Assembly (NCBI RefSeq): GCF_964065165.1
Contig: NZ_OZ061551.1
Span: forward strand, 1-43,285
Origin: Levilactobacillus yonginensis
GTDB lineage: Bacteria > Bacillota > Bacilli > Lactobacillales > Lactobacillaceae
DNA length: 43,285 nucleotides
Reading direction: 5' to 3'
Of this stretch, positions 9,612 through 16,037 are shown piece after piece (the first letter of the stretch is position 1; each line of letters starts with the position of its first letter). Below the pieces are notes generated by a model, which was not told the DNA's origin, did not search any database, and saw only the letters and a list, made by a program, of their open reading frames with translations. The position numbers and the translations under genes were made by a program.

Positions 9612-9777
9612 GTATAAAAGTAGTATATAAAAAGTAAAAAAATATATATAGGAGAAAGAGTTTATTTTGATTTATCCGTCACCTGACAAAAAAATCGGAT
9701 AAACACTTACTGCGCCAACGCATACAGCGATTTAACCATCCGTCACCTTATCCGTCACCATCCGTCATATTGGAGGT
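9612..9777. repeat. A+T-rich core and inverted iterons, right half of the disrupted origin candidate
   Basis: An A+T-rich stretch (9612-9670) is followed by ATCCGTCAC at 9674-9682, 9738-9746 and 9750-9758, and ATCCGTCAT at 9760-9768. These are the reverse complement of the GTGACGGAT copies left of the IS30. The arrangement of iterons, A+T-rich core and inverted iterons beside a primase/helicase gene matches the general plan of satellite and P4-like origins. The last repeats run into the Shine-Dalgarno site of the VRR-NUC gene. Confidence 0.65.
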
Positions 9778-10098
9778 GTGACCATTAAATCAGAGCATGA
9801 GATTCAAAATGAAATTTTACTAGAGTTATCAAAAAGCGGCACAACCGTATGCCGAAGTAATGCTGGAAAAGTTAAAACTAAAGATGGCCGAACAATTGCC
9901 CTGTTTCCTAAGGGGTGGCCTGATATTACTGGATTCCGTCATTCGGATGGAAAGATGATATTGATTGAGTGCAAAAACGCTCGTGGACGGCTGCGTAAAG
10001 ACCAGCAACAGTTTGAAAAGTTTATTAGTCAATACCCAGTTCTATATGGTGTTGCACGATCAGTTGAAGATGCGTTAAAAATTGTTGATAAGGAGTAA
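9778..10098 (+). CDS. VRR-NUC domain phage nuclease
   Basis: 106 residues. The small VRR-NUC fold of the PD-(D/E)XK type is visible: S-E-H-E-I-Q-N-E-I at the N-terminus, G-W-P-D-I-T-G-F in the middle (aspartate ligand) and M-I-L-I-E-C-K-N-A-R-G (E-x-K). These stand-alone proteins are common in replication modules of Lactobacillus phages, next to D5 primases. The start is unclear: GGAGG at 9772-9776 is only one base from the GTG at 9778, whereas an ATT codon at 9784 has ideal spacing. The next gene starts 5 bases after the stop. Confidence 0.88.
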   Translation: MTIKSEHEIQNEILLELSKSGTTVCRSNAGKVKTKDGRTIALFPKGWPDITGFRHSDGKMILIECKNARGRLRKDQQQFEKFISQYPVLYGVARSVEDALKIVDKE

Positions 10099-10103
10099 AA
10101 GTT

Positions 10104-10523
10104 ATGTCATCAAACAAGGAAATGGCTGAAATTAGAGCTGCTTACGCCAATTATGGCGACGATCCAGATAAGTGGCCGGAAGATGTTAAAAAAGAAATCC
10201 GCGGTCAAGATGAGGAACAGCATACGGCAGAAAATAATATCCTACGCCACCTGATTCTCCGTGGATACACCATCCAATATATTGCACAAGAACGGTCAAA
10301 GTCACCGCATTATCTAAAGCAATTACGTGGAAAAATGAAAAGTCGTGACGAATTGGATTACCAAGCCACGCCAGATGAATTAGCACAGCTAAAATACAAC
10401 CTCGATCACATGGATTGGCCTAACAATAAAGGAATTGCTAGTGTTATGGGACGCGACAAAGATTGGGTGCGCTGCATGCGAGTGAAGCTACGGGAGGCAG
10501 AACATGACACACGAACAGATTGA
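10104..10523 (+). CDS. Phage protein of unknown function with helix-turn-helix-like segments
   Basis: 139 residues, strongly charged. Two segments look like helix-turn-helix pairs: H-L-I-L-R-G-Y-T-I-Q-Y-I-A-Q-E-R (about residues 48-63) and N-K-G-I-A-S-V-M-G-R-D-K-D-W-V-R near the C-terminus. I do not recognise a named family. AGGAG lies eight bases before the ATG. It overlaps the next gene by 20 bases, so it belongs to the same phage operon as the VRR-NUC gene. Confidence 0.75.
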   Translation: MSSNKEMAEIRAAYANYGDDPDKWPEDVKKEIRGQDEEQHTAENNILRHLILRGYTIQYIAQERSKSPHYLKQLRGKMKSRDELDYQATPDELAQLKYNLDHMDWPNNKGIASVMGRDKDWVRCMRVKLREAEHDTRTD

Positions 10524-10695
10524 GTATCGCAAATATGTGCTGCAAGGCATGGCAAGCTATGGTGGCGATGTGGCACAGGCGTTGGTGTGGTGTGGCAATC
10601 ACTTTATCAAGCTGGGCGATAGCCAGCGCAACGCGATTAACAAATTGTCAGCGAAGGAACGCAACCAGGTTATCCATGAGCTGACAATGAGATAA
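10504..10695 (+). CDS. Small phage protein, unknown function
   Basis: 63 residues with no recognised domain. The ATG lies inside the end of the preceding gene, behind GGGAGG, which suggests translational coupling. The sequence has a hydrophobic stretch A-Q-A-L-V-W-C-G-N and a charged C-terminus, and reads as a soluble helical protein. Confidence 0.65.
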   Translation: MTHEQIEYRKYVLQGMASYGGDVAQALVWCGNHFIKLGDSQRNAINKLSAKERNQVIHELTMR

Positions 10696-10725
10696 AATTC
10701 ATATTTCATGTAGGAGGAAAATAGC

Positions 10726-11034
10726 ATGAATGAAAAAAATTATGTTTTTTATAACAACAAGAGTCATTCCTATATTAAGCGGATGGATCGTCGTCTAGTT
10801 AGCGGTTACGTTGAATATTGTGAAACGGATGACCCTGACAAAGCACTTTCTGTTCTGACCGACATGGACCAGGCAACATCAATAGCAAATAGAGCTGCTG
10901 CTGAACTTAAATTACCAGAAAAAACAATTCTTGTTAAGAAAGCTAGCCAAGGCTCTATTGAATACACACGAAATAGGAAGCTACTTGCAGATTTACATGA
11001 AGCAGTTATTTCGTGTGTATTCCAGGGGGGATAA
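10726..11034 (+). CDS. Phage hypothetical protein
   Basis: 102 residues behind an AGGAGG site. No family recognised. The N-terminal half looks beta-rich (Y-V-F-Y-N-N-K-S-H-S-Y-I), then comes a helix with alanine runs (S-I-A-N-R-A-A-A-E-L). The gene ends one base before the next start codon, inside the same phage operon. Confidence 0.65.
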   Translation: MNEKNYVFYNNKSHSYIKRMDRRLVSGYVEYCETDDPDKALSVLTDMDQATSIANRAAAELKLPEKTILVKKASQGSIEYTRNRKLLADLHEAVISCVFQGG

Positions 11035-11035
11035 A

Positions 11036-11125
11036 ATGGCAAAACGCGCTGTCAATCAAACAATTAATGACTTTATAAATTACGCAGGAATTGAGCTAGA
11101 AGAATCAGATGATTGGGAGGACTAA
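11036..11125 (+). CDS. Very small phage protein (29 residues)
   Basis: ATG at 11036 follows a GGGGGG-rich site and the frame ends E-E-S-D-D-W-E-D. The start nearly touches the stop of the preceding gene and the stop falls three bases before the likely TTG start of the next, which is the packing expected of real phage genes. Function unknown. Confidence 0.5.
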   Translation: MAKRAVNQTINDFINYAGIELEESDDWED

Positions 11126-11127
11126 TC

Positions 11128-11343
11128 TTGGATAAAACGCGCGACGCAATGAACGGCAACCAACGTATGCTGCTTAGCTATCTGGAATCATTGGTACTAG
11201 AAGACGATGTATTGATGGGGCTGGCTGAGTTTCAATCCAAATTAAGCGATCACAGCGTGCCTAAGGAAGTTTACATTGCTTTGGGTATGCTGAGCAATGT
11301 GGAGATTACTAACGTGCTACACGAGCTTACACGGCCATTTTAG
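11128..11343 (+). CDS. Small phage protein with TTG start
   Basis: 71 residues. I place the start at TTG 11128, seven bases after GGGAGG; a longer frame from 11113 would put that site inside the gene. The protein is mostly helical and leucine-rich (M-L-L-S-Y-L-E-S-L-V-L-E-D). No recognised domain. It ends just before a short hairpin. Confidence 0.6.
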   Translation: MDKTRDAMNGNQRMLLSYLESLVLEDDVLMGLAEFQSKLSDHSVPKEVYIALGMLSNVEITNVLHELTRPF

Positions 11344-11349
11344 ACAGCA

Positions 11350-11376
11350 AAAAAGGGCTGACGTAACAGCCCTCAC
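11350..11376 (+). terminator. Weak hairpin after the small-gene cluster
   Basis: GGGCTG (11355-11360) pairs with CAGCCC (11367-11372) around a 6-base loop. An A run lies before it and there is no clear T run after it, so it may pause or end transcription only weakly, or act on the opposite strand. Confidence 0.35.
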
Positions 11377-11484
11377 CCCAAATTGGCTTCTAAAATTAAC
11401 TCTTACTCCGTGGCCAACAAACAAAACATTATGCCATTAACATTAAAGCAAACTTAAAATAAGCTTAAGATGGAGGAATGATGG

Positions 11485-11913
11485 GTGAAACGATCGACGA
11501 TTAGAACGGTAGAGGACATCTTACGGGATTATCCTAAGATTGATAAGTACATTGAACAACGTGAACAGGAGTTACGTTATCCGGTAACGCCGGTTGATGA
11601 GAATGTTGGCGGTGGTCGGGCACAGAACGGGTTCGACGATAGCGAAGACCGGTTAATTATCACAATAGATGAGGATAAGCGGATTAACGCACTCAAGAAG
11701 CAACGCCAAGTTATCGATGACTGCTTAGATGAAGTGGGAGAAGACACCGAGATTATTATTGACGAGCTGTATTTCAGAAAACGGCCTCGATATACGATTG
11801 ATGGACTAGTTGTGAACCACTTGATTGGGTGCAGTCGAGCAACTGCATTTAGATTGAAAAAGCAATTCATTTCAAGCTGTGCAAAACAATTGGGACTTTA
11901 CTCTATGAATTGA
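11485..11913 (+). CDS. ArpU-family phage transcriptional regulator
   Basis: 142 residues from a GTG eight bases after GGAGG. N-terminal I-L-R-D-Y-P-K-I-D-K-Y-I-E-Q-R-E and a C-terminal sigma-like helix-turn-helix (L-I-G-C-S-R-A-T-A-F-R-L-K-K-Q-F) resemble the ArpU/RinA-like late regulators of Gram-positive phages. In such phages this gene sits just before the packaging genes and activates late transcription. Here tRNA-like genes, Dam, HNH and TerS follow, which fits. It is separated from the upstream cluster by a 141-base gap that holds the hairpin at 11350 and probably its promoter. Confidence 0.7.
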   Translation: MKRSTIRTVEDILRDYPKIDKYIEQREQELRYPVTPVDENVGGGRAQNGFDDSEDRLIITIDEDKRINALKKQRQVIDDCLDEVGEDTEIIIDELYFRKRPRYTIDGLVVNHLIGCSRATAFRLKKQFISSCAKQLGLYSMN

Positions 11914-11980
11914 GACTAAACTGGTATTTTTGACCCCTAGTTTGGGTGTAAATTGGTAACATAAGCGATTGATGAAATGG

Positions 11981-12038
11981 ACGTGCATAGCTCAACGGCA
12001 GAGCAAAGAAGATACGGGTTCGACTCCCGTTACACGTA
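11981..12038 (+). pseudogene. tRNA-like element lacking the anticodon arm
   Basis: Acceptor strands ACGTGCA (11981-11987) and TACACGT (12031-12037) pair in six of seven positions. The D stem GCTC/GAGC encloses AACGGCA, and the T arm is ACGGG-TTCGACT-CCCGT. Only nine bases (12005-12013) lie between D and T stems, where about 23 are expected, so the anticodon stem-loop is absent. It is either a decayed phage tRNA with a clean deletion or a tRNA-mimic RNA. Confidence 0.65.
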
Positions 12039-12048
12039 TTGTTATTAA

Positions 12049-12122
12049 GGACCTTTAACTCAGCTGGTTAGAGTAGACGGCTCATAACCGTTCGGTCGTA
12101 GGTTCGAATCCTACATGGTCCA
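12049..12122 (+). tRNA. tRNA with CAT anticodon (Met-type)
   Basis: Full cloverleaf: acceptor GGACCTT/ATGGTCC with one T-T mismatch, D stem ACTC/GAGT, anticodon arm GACGG-CTCATAA-CCGTT, variable CGGTC, T arm GTAGG-TTCGAAT-CCTAC. The CAT anticodon gives elongator Met, or Ile2 if the C is lysidine-modified. No CCA is encoded at the end. It lies 11 bases after the tRNA-like element, inside the phage block. Confidence 0.88.
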
Positions 12123-12281
12123 TTGGTCAGCAACCACGGTATTGCGCAATACCAAAATGCGAGTTCTATACGCTAAGCTTAAAAGCGTAAGTCGACGGGT
12201 GGTTGAAACGTGGATGAAAATAGAAAAAGTCCACGTCAGGAGGTTCATAACCGCGTGTGGTTCGATTCCACACCAATCACA
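12123..12281 (+). ncRNA. Structured RNA with tRNA-like 3' half
   Basis: CAACCAC (12131-12137) and GTGGTTG (12199-12205) can close a three-way junction holding two hairpins: the perfect 16-base palindrome at 12138-12153 and TACGCT/AGCGTA at 12169-12189. Alternatively GTGGTTG pairs with CAATCAC (12274-12280) as a tRNA acceptor. In that form there is a 7-bp ACGTGGA/TCCACGT arm in the D position, a loop TTCATAA with CAT at 12246-12248, and a T arm with TTCGATT. The anticodon stem is imperfect and there is almost no variable loop. It could be a decayed second CAT tRNA or a switching RNA; expression is unknown. Confidence 0.45.
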
Positions 12282-12329
12282 TATACGGTCGTCTCTAACG
12301 AGGCGGCCTTTTAATTTGGAGGAGTAGCA

Positions 12330-12422
12330 ATGAGAAACTATCAACGGGACAACTTAATATTCGGCCTGCTGATGGTGCTACTCATTATTGTGTTGGGAGT
12401 GTGGTTACATGCGACACACTGA
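12330..12422 (+). CDS. 30-residue single-pass membrane peptide
   Basis: ATG at 12330 follows GGAGGAG. The peptide is a short polar head (M-R-N-Y-Q-R-D-N) and one hydrophobic helix (L-I-F-G-L-L-M-V-L-L-I-I-V-L-G-V-W-L). The following gene starts within it in another frame, as in tightly packed phage operons. Function unknown. Confidence 0.55.
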   Translation: MRNYQRDNLIFGLLMVLLIIVLGVWLHATH

Positions 12423-12576
12423 GTATGGCTACGTTAGCCCAGCAGAGAATCGTTGCTATCGTGACTTGGAGCGTTGGTTGGATGATAAGAAGAAACGTGA
12501 GCGTCGTGCTAAACAGCATGGCGCTTTTAATATGCAATTGAAAGGAATACATAGACACAATGAAATTAAAAGATAA
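12409..12576 (+). CDS. Small basic phage protein
   Basis: 55 residues from ATG 12409, nine bases after GGGAG; an upstream in-frame ATG at 12388 has no comparable site. Highly basic centre (D-D-K-K-K-R-E-R-R-A-K-Q-H). It overlaps the membrane peptide upstream by 14 bases and dam downstream by 17 bases. No known family; a nucleic-acid-binding role is possible but not shown. Confidence 0.6.
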   Translation: MRHTEYGYVSPAENRCYRDLERWLDDKKKRERRAKQHGAFNMQLKGIHRHNEIKR

Positions 12577-13453
12577 ATGGAAGCGTGGGCTGCCATACGT
12601 TGGCAACAAGGGACAGAAGGTTGAACAAATTATGGAAGCCCTACCCGATGGCAAACGATTGGTTGATATATTCGGTGGTGGTGGATGTGTTAGTTTGACG
12701 GCTGCTTCATCCGGAAAATACGAAGAAGTAATATATAATGACCGAAGGAAAACCGTGGTTGAGCTATTAAGAGCATTAATTAATGACAAACCGCATTTTA
12801 ACTTGATGGATTACGTAGCATTAACACGAGAACAATTTTTTGATTGGCGAGATAATCAACCTGATTCGATCGAACGAATGTTAGTGTTGATTGCTTATTC
12901 ATTTAGTAATAATCAGAAGAGTTATTTGTGGAGTAAAAAAAGTGAAGAGGAAAAGCTATTGCTAACCAAGGCACTATTTTACGGAAACACTGGAACAGAA
13001 TTTGACCAATTATATAACTATTCTTTAAATGCTAATACAATTAGTGAGAAGTACAGATTATTCCATAAATGGCGACGAGAACAAATGAATATTAATTCTC
13101 GTTTTGACCAACTGCAACAACTGGAGCGACTGCAACAACTGGAGCGACTGCAGCAAACTGTACGGTTGGAACAACTGGAATATTCTGTAAAGGACTATCG
13201 CGAACTAGTCATCGATACTGATGACGTTGTTTACTGTGATCCATCATACGTTGGGACTCAGTATGATTATGGTGGATTCGACCATAAAGCATTTGAGAAT
13301 TGGTATCTACATGAATGCCCAGCAAAAGAAATTTATATTAGCGAATACACAAAGCTACCTCATACCGAGGTGGCTTTTAATTTTGGCAAAAAAATAAACT
13401 TTTCTGGAGTAAACAAGCGTAGAGATGAGTTGCTGCTAAGAGTAGTCCGTTAG
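12560..13453 (+). CDS. dam: Phage D12-class DNA adenine methyltransferase
   Basis: 297 residues. N-terminal Y-V-G-N-K-G-Q-K, SAM-binding motif I D-I-F-G-G-G-G (36-42) and the catalytic motif D-P-S-Y (227-230, a D-P-P-Y variant) identify a Dam-like N6-adenine methylase. Such phage enzymes modify GATC-type sites and can shield DNA from restriction. Between the two motifs, residues about 185-205 repeat L-Q-Q-L-E-R, encoded by near-identical 18-base units, which may vary in number. Position just before the packaging genes is usual for Lactobacillus phages. The start has no strong ribosome site, so coupling to the upstream gene is likely. Confidence 0.9.
   Translation: MKLKDKWKRGLPYVGNKGQKVEQIMEALPDGKRLVDIFGGGGCVSLTAASSGKYEEVIYNDRRKTVVELLRALINDKPHFNLMDYVALTREQFFDWRDNQPDSIERMLVLIAYSFSNNQKSYLWSKKSEEEKLLLTKALFYGNTGTEFDQLYNYSLNANTISEKYRLFHKWRREQMNINSRFDQLQQLERLQQLERLQQTVRLEQLEYSVKDYRELVIDTDDVVYCDPSYVGTQYDYGGFDHKAFENWYLHECPAKEIYISEYTKLPHTEVAFNFGKKINFSGVNKRRDELLLRVVR
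13112..13166 (+). repeat. 18-base tandem repeat inside dam
   Basis: Two clean units of ACTGCAACAACTGGAGCG and degenerate partial units follow one another, all in frame, encoding L-Q-Q-L-E-R repeats. Slippage here would change the protein by six residues per unit without a frameshift. Confidence 0.75.
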
Positions 13454-13517
13454 TAAATATGTTAGATGGAACACTAGCGTTGTATGTAATCAATCCAATT
13501 AGACGGAGGCGATGATC

Positions 13518-14036
13518 ATGCCAAGGGTAAGACGCTGTAGACAGCCAGGGTGCCATGCCATGGTTAACTTCCCTGATCATTATTGCAAGCAACACTATGA
13601 ACATGAAGCAGAGTACCTAGCAAGCCGTGAGCGTTGGGCACGTAGCCACGATAAGCATTACACGCACAAGTACAACACGGTCACACGTAATCGTGATGAC
13701 ACTAAGCGCCAGCAATACAACTTCTATCGTACAAGACAATGGTCACATCTAAGACAACAAGTCCTAGAGCGTGACCATTACTTATGTGCTTACTGTAAAG
13801 TGCAAGGCGTTATCACACCTGCTAAGACAGTGGATCATTTACGACCTATAGAAGCTTTTCCAAATGATAAAGCTAACATAAATAATCTTGTTGTTATATG
13901 CAGACAGTGTCACGCACTTAAAACTCGGTTTGAGCAAAAGTATTACGGATGTGGGAAAGACAACGTGTTAACAGACGCAAAACCAGTAGATGATATTAAG
14001 AAGATAGTTTTGTTAATGAGAAAGGAACATATTTAA
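13518..14036 (+). CDS. HNH endonuclease, phage packaging-associated
   Basis: 172 residues. The N-terminus has paired cysteines and histidines (R-R-C-R-Q-P-G-C-H ... H-Y-C-K-Q-H-Y) that look like a zinc-binding motif. The C-terminal HNH domain has R-D-H-Y-L-C-A-Y-C, T-V-D-H-L-R-P-I and N-N-L-V-V-I-C-R-Q-C-H. In cos-type phages an HNH protein next to the terminase is needed for cos cleavage and packaging. The ATG at 13518 lies eight bases after GGAGG; the ATG at 13512 is too close. Its stop overlaps the next start. Confidence 0.9.
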   Translation: MPRVRRCRQPGCHAMVNFPDHYCKQHYEHEAEYLASRERWARSHDKHYTHKYNTVTRNRDDTKRQQYNFYRTRQWSHLRQQVLERDHYLCAYCKVQGVITPAKTVDHLRPIEAFPNDKANINNLVVICRQCHALKTRFEQKYYGCGKDNVLTDAKPVDDIKKIVLLMRKEHI

Positions 14037-14584
14037 TGGAACACTGGAAGACAGTTGACGATTACAAGAATCTTTATGAGGTCAGTTCATATGGCAGAAT
14101 CAGAAGTTTAGACCGCTTTGATAGACTAGGACGAATAACTTGGGGAAAGGTTCTAAGCCCTACTAATAATGGAAATGGTTATTACAGTGTTATGCTTTGC
14201 AAGCCTAATTCTAAAAGAAGATGTTATGTTCATCGACTTGTGGCAACGGCATTCGTTGACAATCCTAATAGTTTTCTTGAAATAAACCATAAAGATATGA
14301 ATCCTAGAAACAATAGAGCATCTAATCTTGAATGGTGCTCAAGAAAATATAATGTCAATTATGGAGATCACAATGTTAAATTGTCGCATACCAAAGGAGA
14401 GCCTTTTAAAGCTATTAATTGTTTAACTCACGAGAGCAGCCTGTTTTACTCAAAAGATACGGCCGCTTCAGAATTACATATTGGTAGAGACAAAATAGTT
14501 AAAGGCTTGAAAGAAGGAAAAATAAGCTACTTTTTTAAAGGACAAAAATTTAGTTGGTATTTTGAAAGATTGCAGCCGAAATAA
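14036..14584 (+). CDS. NUMOD4/HNH homing-type endonuclease
   Basis: 182 residues. W-K-T-V-D-D-Y-K-N-L-Y-E-V-S-S-Y-G-R-I-R-S-L-D is a NUMOD4 motif. The HNH core follows with Y-V-H-R-L-V-A-T-A-F, I-N-H-K-D-M-N-P-R-N-N and N-L-E-W-C-S, and a NUMOD1-like region closes the protein. These are free-standing homing endonucleases that insert between phage genes and spread by cutting intron- or gene-less alleles. It sits exactly between the HNH and TerS genes. Its higher A+T content supports a separate origin. ATG overlaps the preceding stop (TAATG). Confidence 0.9.
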   Translation: MEHWKTVDDYKNLYEVSSYGRIRSLDRFDRLGRITWGKVLSPTNNGNGYYSVMLCKPNSKRRCYVHRLVATAFVDNPNSFLEINHKDMNPRNNRASNLEWCSRKYNVNYGDHNVKLSHTKGEPFKAINCLTHESSLFYSKDTAASELHIGRDKIVKGLKEGKISYFFKGQKFSWYFERLQPK

Positions 14585-14716
14585 AACAATAAAAATTACC
14601 CCCCCGCCTATTTTCAAAGCAAGGAGAGCCGCACATAACCCTCATTTTGTGACGCAAACGTTTTTTTAAAATTTTTAGGTAGGGGGGTCACGAAATAATG
14701 AAAGGAGGCAGAGAAA
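14585..14716 (+). other. Candidate phage cos/packaging region
   Basis: This non-coding gap directly upstream of terS carries complementary tracts: ACCCCCCCGCCTA at 14598-14610 and TAGGTAGGGGGGT at 14676-14688, enclosing AAGGAGAGCCGC and a T-rich run. In cos phages the cohesive site lies beside terS and HNH, often with G/C-rich dyads. The ends cannot be mapped from sequence alone. Confidence 0.45.
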
Positions 14717-15175
14717 ATGAAGAAAACGGATAAAGACGTCAACAATGGTCAATTAACGCGCACACCGCCAGCTTACTTAGGACGGCAAGCTAAGGTCGTT
14801 TGGCGTCGATTAGTGCCTTTTTTAGAGGATAACACCCCAGTTAGACGTATTGATAGCGGGCTTGTGGAACAATATGCTTCTCAGTATGAGATTTACCGCA
14901 ATGCGTATAAACATATCCAGGAAAACGGTGAAGTCCAAGCAATCTATAAAACGTTACAAGATCAGACCGGTAAAAAAATTGGTCGAGACTTCGTGGGATA
15001 CAAGCGTAATCCTATGACTCAAATTTACGATTCAGCGGTTAAAAATCTGACTAAACTAGGCGCTGAATTGGGACTATCTCCTAAGTCACGTAGTGATTTA
15101 CTCAAGTTAAACTTAGATGACCACAAGGATGAGCGAAGCGTTGATGAACGTATGCGAGAATTTTTGGGAGGGTAA
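14717..15175 (+). CDS. terS: Phage terminase small subunit, P27 family
   Basis: 152 residues behind AAAGGAGG. The Terminase_4/P27 pattern is visible: R-T-P-P-A-Y-L-G-R-Q-A-K-V-V-W-R-R-L-V-P-F-L near the start, a middle helix with Q-Y-A-S-Q-Y-E-I-Y-R-N-A, then N-P-M-T-Q-I-Y-D-S-A-V-K-N-L-T-K-L-G-A-E-L-G-L-S-P-K-S-R. TerS recognises phage DNA at cos or pac and hands it to the large subunit. The large subunit, portal and capsid genes that should follow are missing; the next gene lies 13 bases away on the other strand. Confidence 0.92.
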   Translation: MKKTDKDVNNGQLTRTPPAYLGRQAKVVWRRLVPFLEDNTPVRRIDSGLVEQYASQYEIYRNAYKHIQENGEVQAIYKTLQDQTGKKIGRDFVGYKRNPMTQIYDSAVKNLTKLGAELGLSPKSRSDLLKLNLDDHKDERSVDERMREFLGG

Positions 15176-15188
15176 AAAAGACTACTTC

Positions 15189-15341
15189 TTAAATGCAAAA
15201 TATTTCATTGTCACTAATCTTGACGAAGTCCGTCTCGGTGTCTATCAATTCGTAATCTACTCCTAAAGACTCATCAAGTTGCTTAGCTCTTTCAAGCATT
15301 TGTTCAACACTATTGCCATGAACAATCTTAGTTTTCATCAT
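15189..15341 (-). CDS. Small phage/satellite protein
   Basis: 50 residues from the first of two adjacent ATGs (15341), seven bases after GGGAG; starting at 15338 gives 49. Sequence K-I-V-H-G-N-S-V-E-Q-M-L-E-R-A then an acidic beta-rich end. It resembles short sporadic phage proteins of this layout but I cannot name the family. It overlaps the end of the upstream gene by 14 bases, so it is the last gene of the - strand replication operon. Confidence 0.6.
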   Translation of the reverse strand: MMKTKIVHGNSVEQMLERAKQLDESLGVDYELIDTETDFVKISDNEIFCI

Positions 15342-15747
15342 TGTTGGTCTCCCTTTCTATTTCTTCAATCTGAAATAACGTATTCAGTGCCCTTTGCCGA
15401 TCATACTCATTATCACTTTCAGCTAACGACTTGTAAGCCAATGACCGCATAACATAGTTGTCTACTCCCCAACCGGCAGTCGTAAACTTGAAATGATCCG
15501 AGGAAAATCCCTTAAACTGTGGAAACTCTCGCTTATATTCGGCTAATGTTTGATGTTGGCCGCTATCAATGAGGCCCTTATCAAAAGCCAATTGTGTTGG
15601 ACACCCATTACTATCCAAAACACCCTCAGCAACTAATTCTCGGTAAATATCAGCTTTAATGCTATTTGCTTTAGTCATATCTAATGGAAACGATTCGTTT
15701 AAAATATCAAAGGCCTTTTCTACTAACTTAGGATACTTGATTTTCAT
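15328..15747 (-). CDS. Hypothetical protein downstream of the replication genes
   Basis: 139 residues, ATG preceded by AAGGAGA. It has P-T-Q-L-A-F-D-K-G-L-I, reminiscent of phage antirepressor or DUF-type proteins that read 'given a target, act', but no domain I can name. It is separated from the D5 gene by the 290-base repeat-rich origin candidate and overlaps the last gene of the operon. Confidence 0.65.
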   Translation of the reverse strand: MKIKYPKLVEKAFDILNESFPLDMTKANSIKADIYRELVAEGVLDSNGCPTQLAFDKGLIDSGQHQTLAEYKREFPQFKGFSSDHFKFTTAGWGVDNYVMRSLAYKSLAESDNEYDRQRALNTLFQIEEIERETNNDEN

Positions 15748-15774
15748 TTTGTAATCTCCTTAGTGTATTTAGCG

Positions 15775-16037
15775 GGTTGTTACCGAAATTATGGATAGTA
15801 GTATCCAAACATATATCCAACTTTTATAGATCAAATATGCCTATATATCAACGTTTTCACCCATAGTATCCATAATATCCAACATTTATGGGGTACCCCC
15901 TCGCACGCATAATAATATATATTCTATTATTTTTTAGAATTTATTTTCTTAGTATGAGTTTAAGGTTGGATATTATGGATAGTCCCTTGTGGCTCTAAGG
16001 AATTTTCTGGATACTACATTGGATATGCTTTTGGATA
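15775..16037. other. Replication origin candidate: iterons around an A+T-rich core
   Basis: Left of the core, TATCC-type words occur at about 15801, 15815, 15867 and 15877 (GTATCCAA, ATATCCAAC, GTATCCAT, ATATCCAAC), with an inverted ATGGATAG at 15791. A very A+T-rich core follows at 15908-15955. To its right the word is mainly inverted: GTTGGATAT at 15965, ATGGATAG at 15975, CTGGATAC at 16007, TTGGATAT at 16019 and 16031. A GGGGTACCCC palindrome lies at 15890-15899. The region abuts the 3' end of the D5 helicase gene. SaPI-type satellites place their origin beside pri/rep with iterons on both sides of an A+T-rich centre. Confidence 0.65.

Noticed and set aside
15775..16037. Repeated TATCC/GGATA words looked like a possible CRISPR array
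   Set aside because: Units are under 12 bases, spacing is irregular and both orientations occur; no cas genes are present. Origin iterons explain it better.
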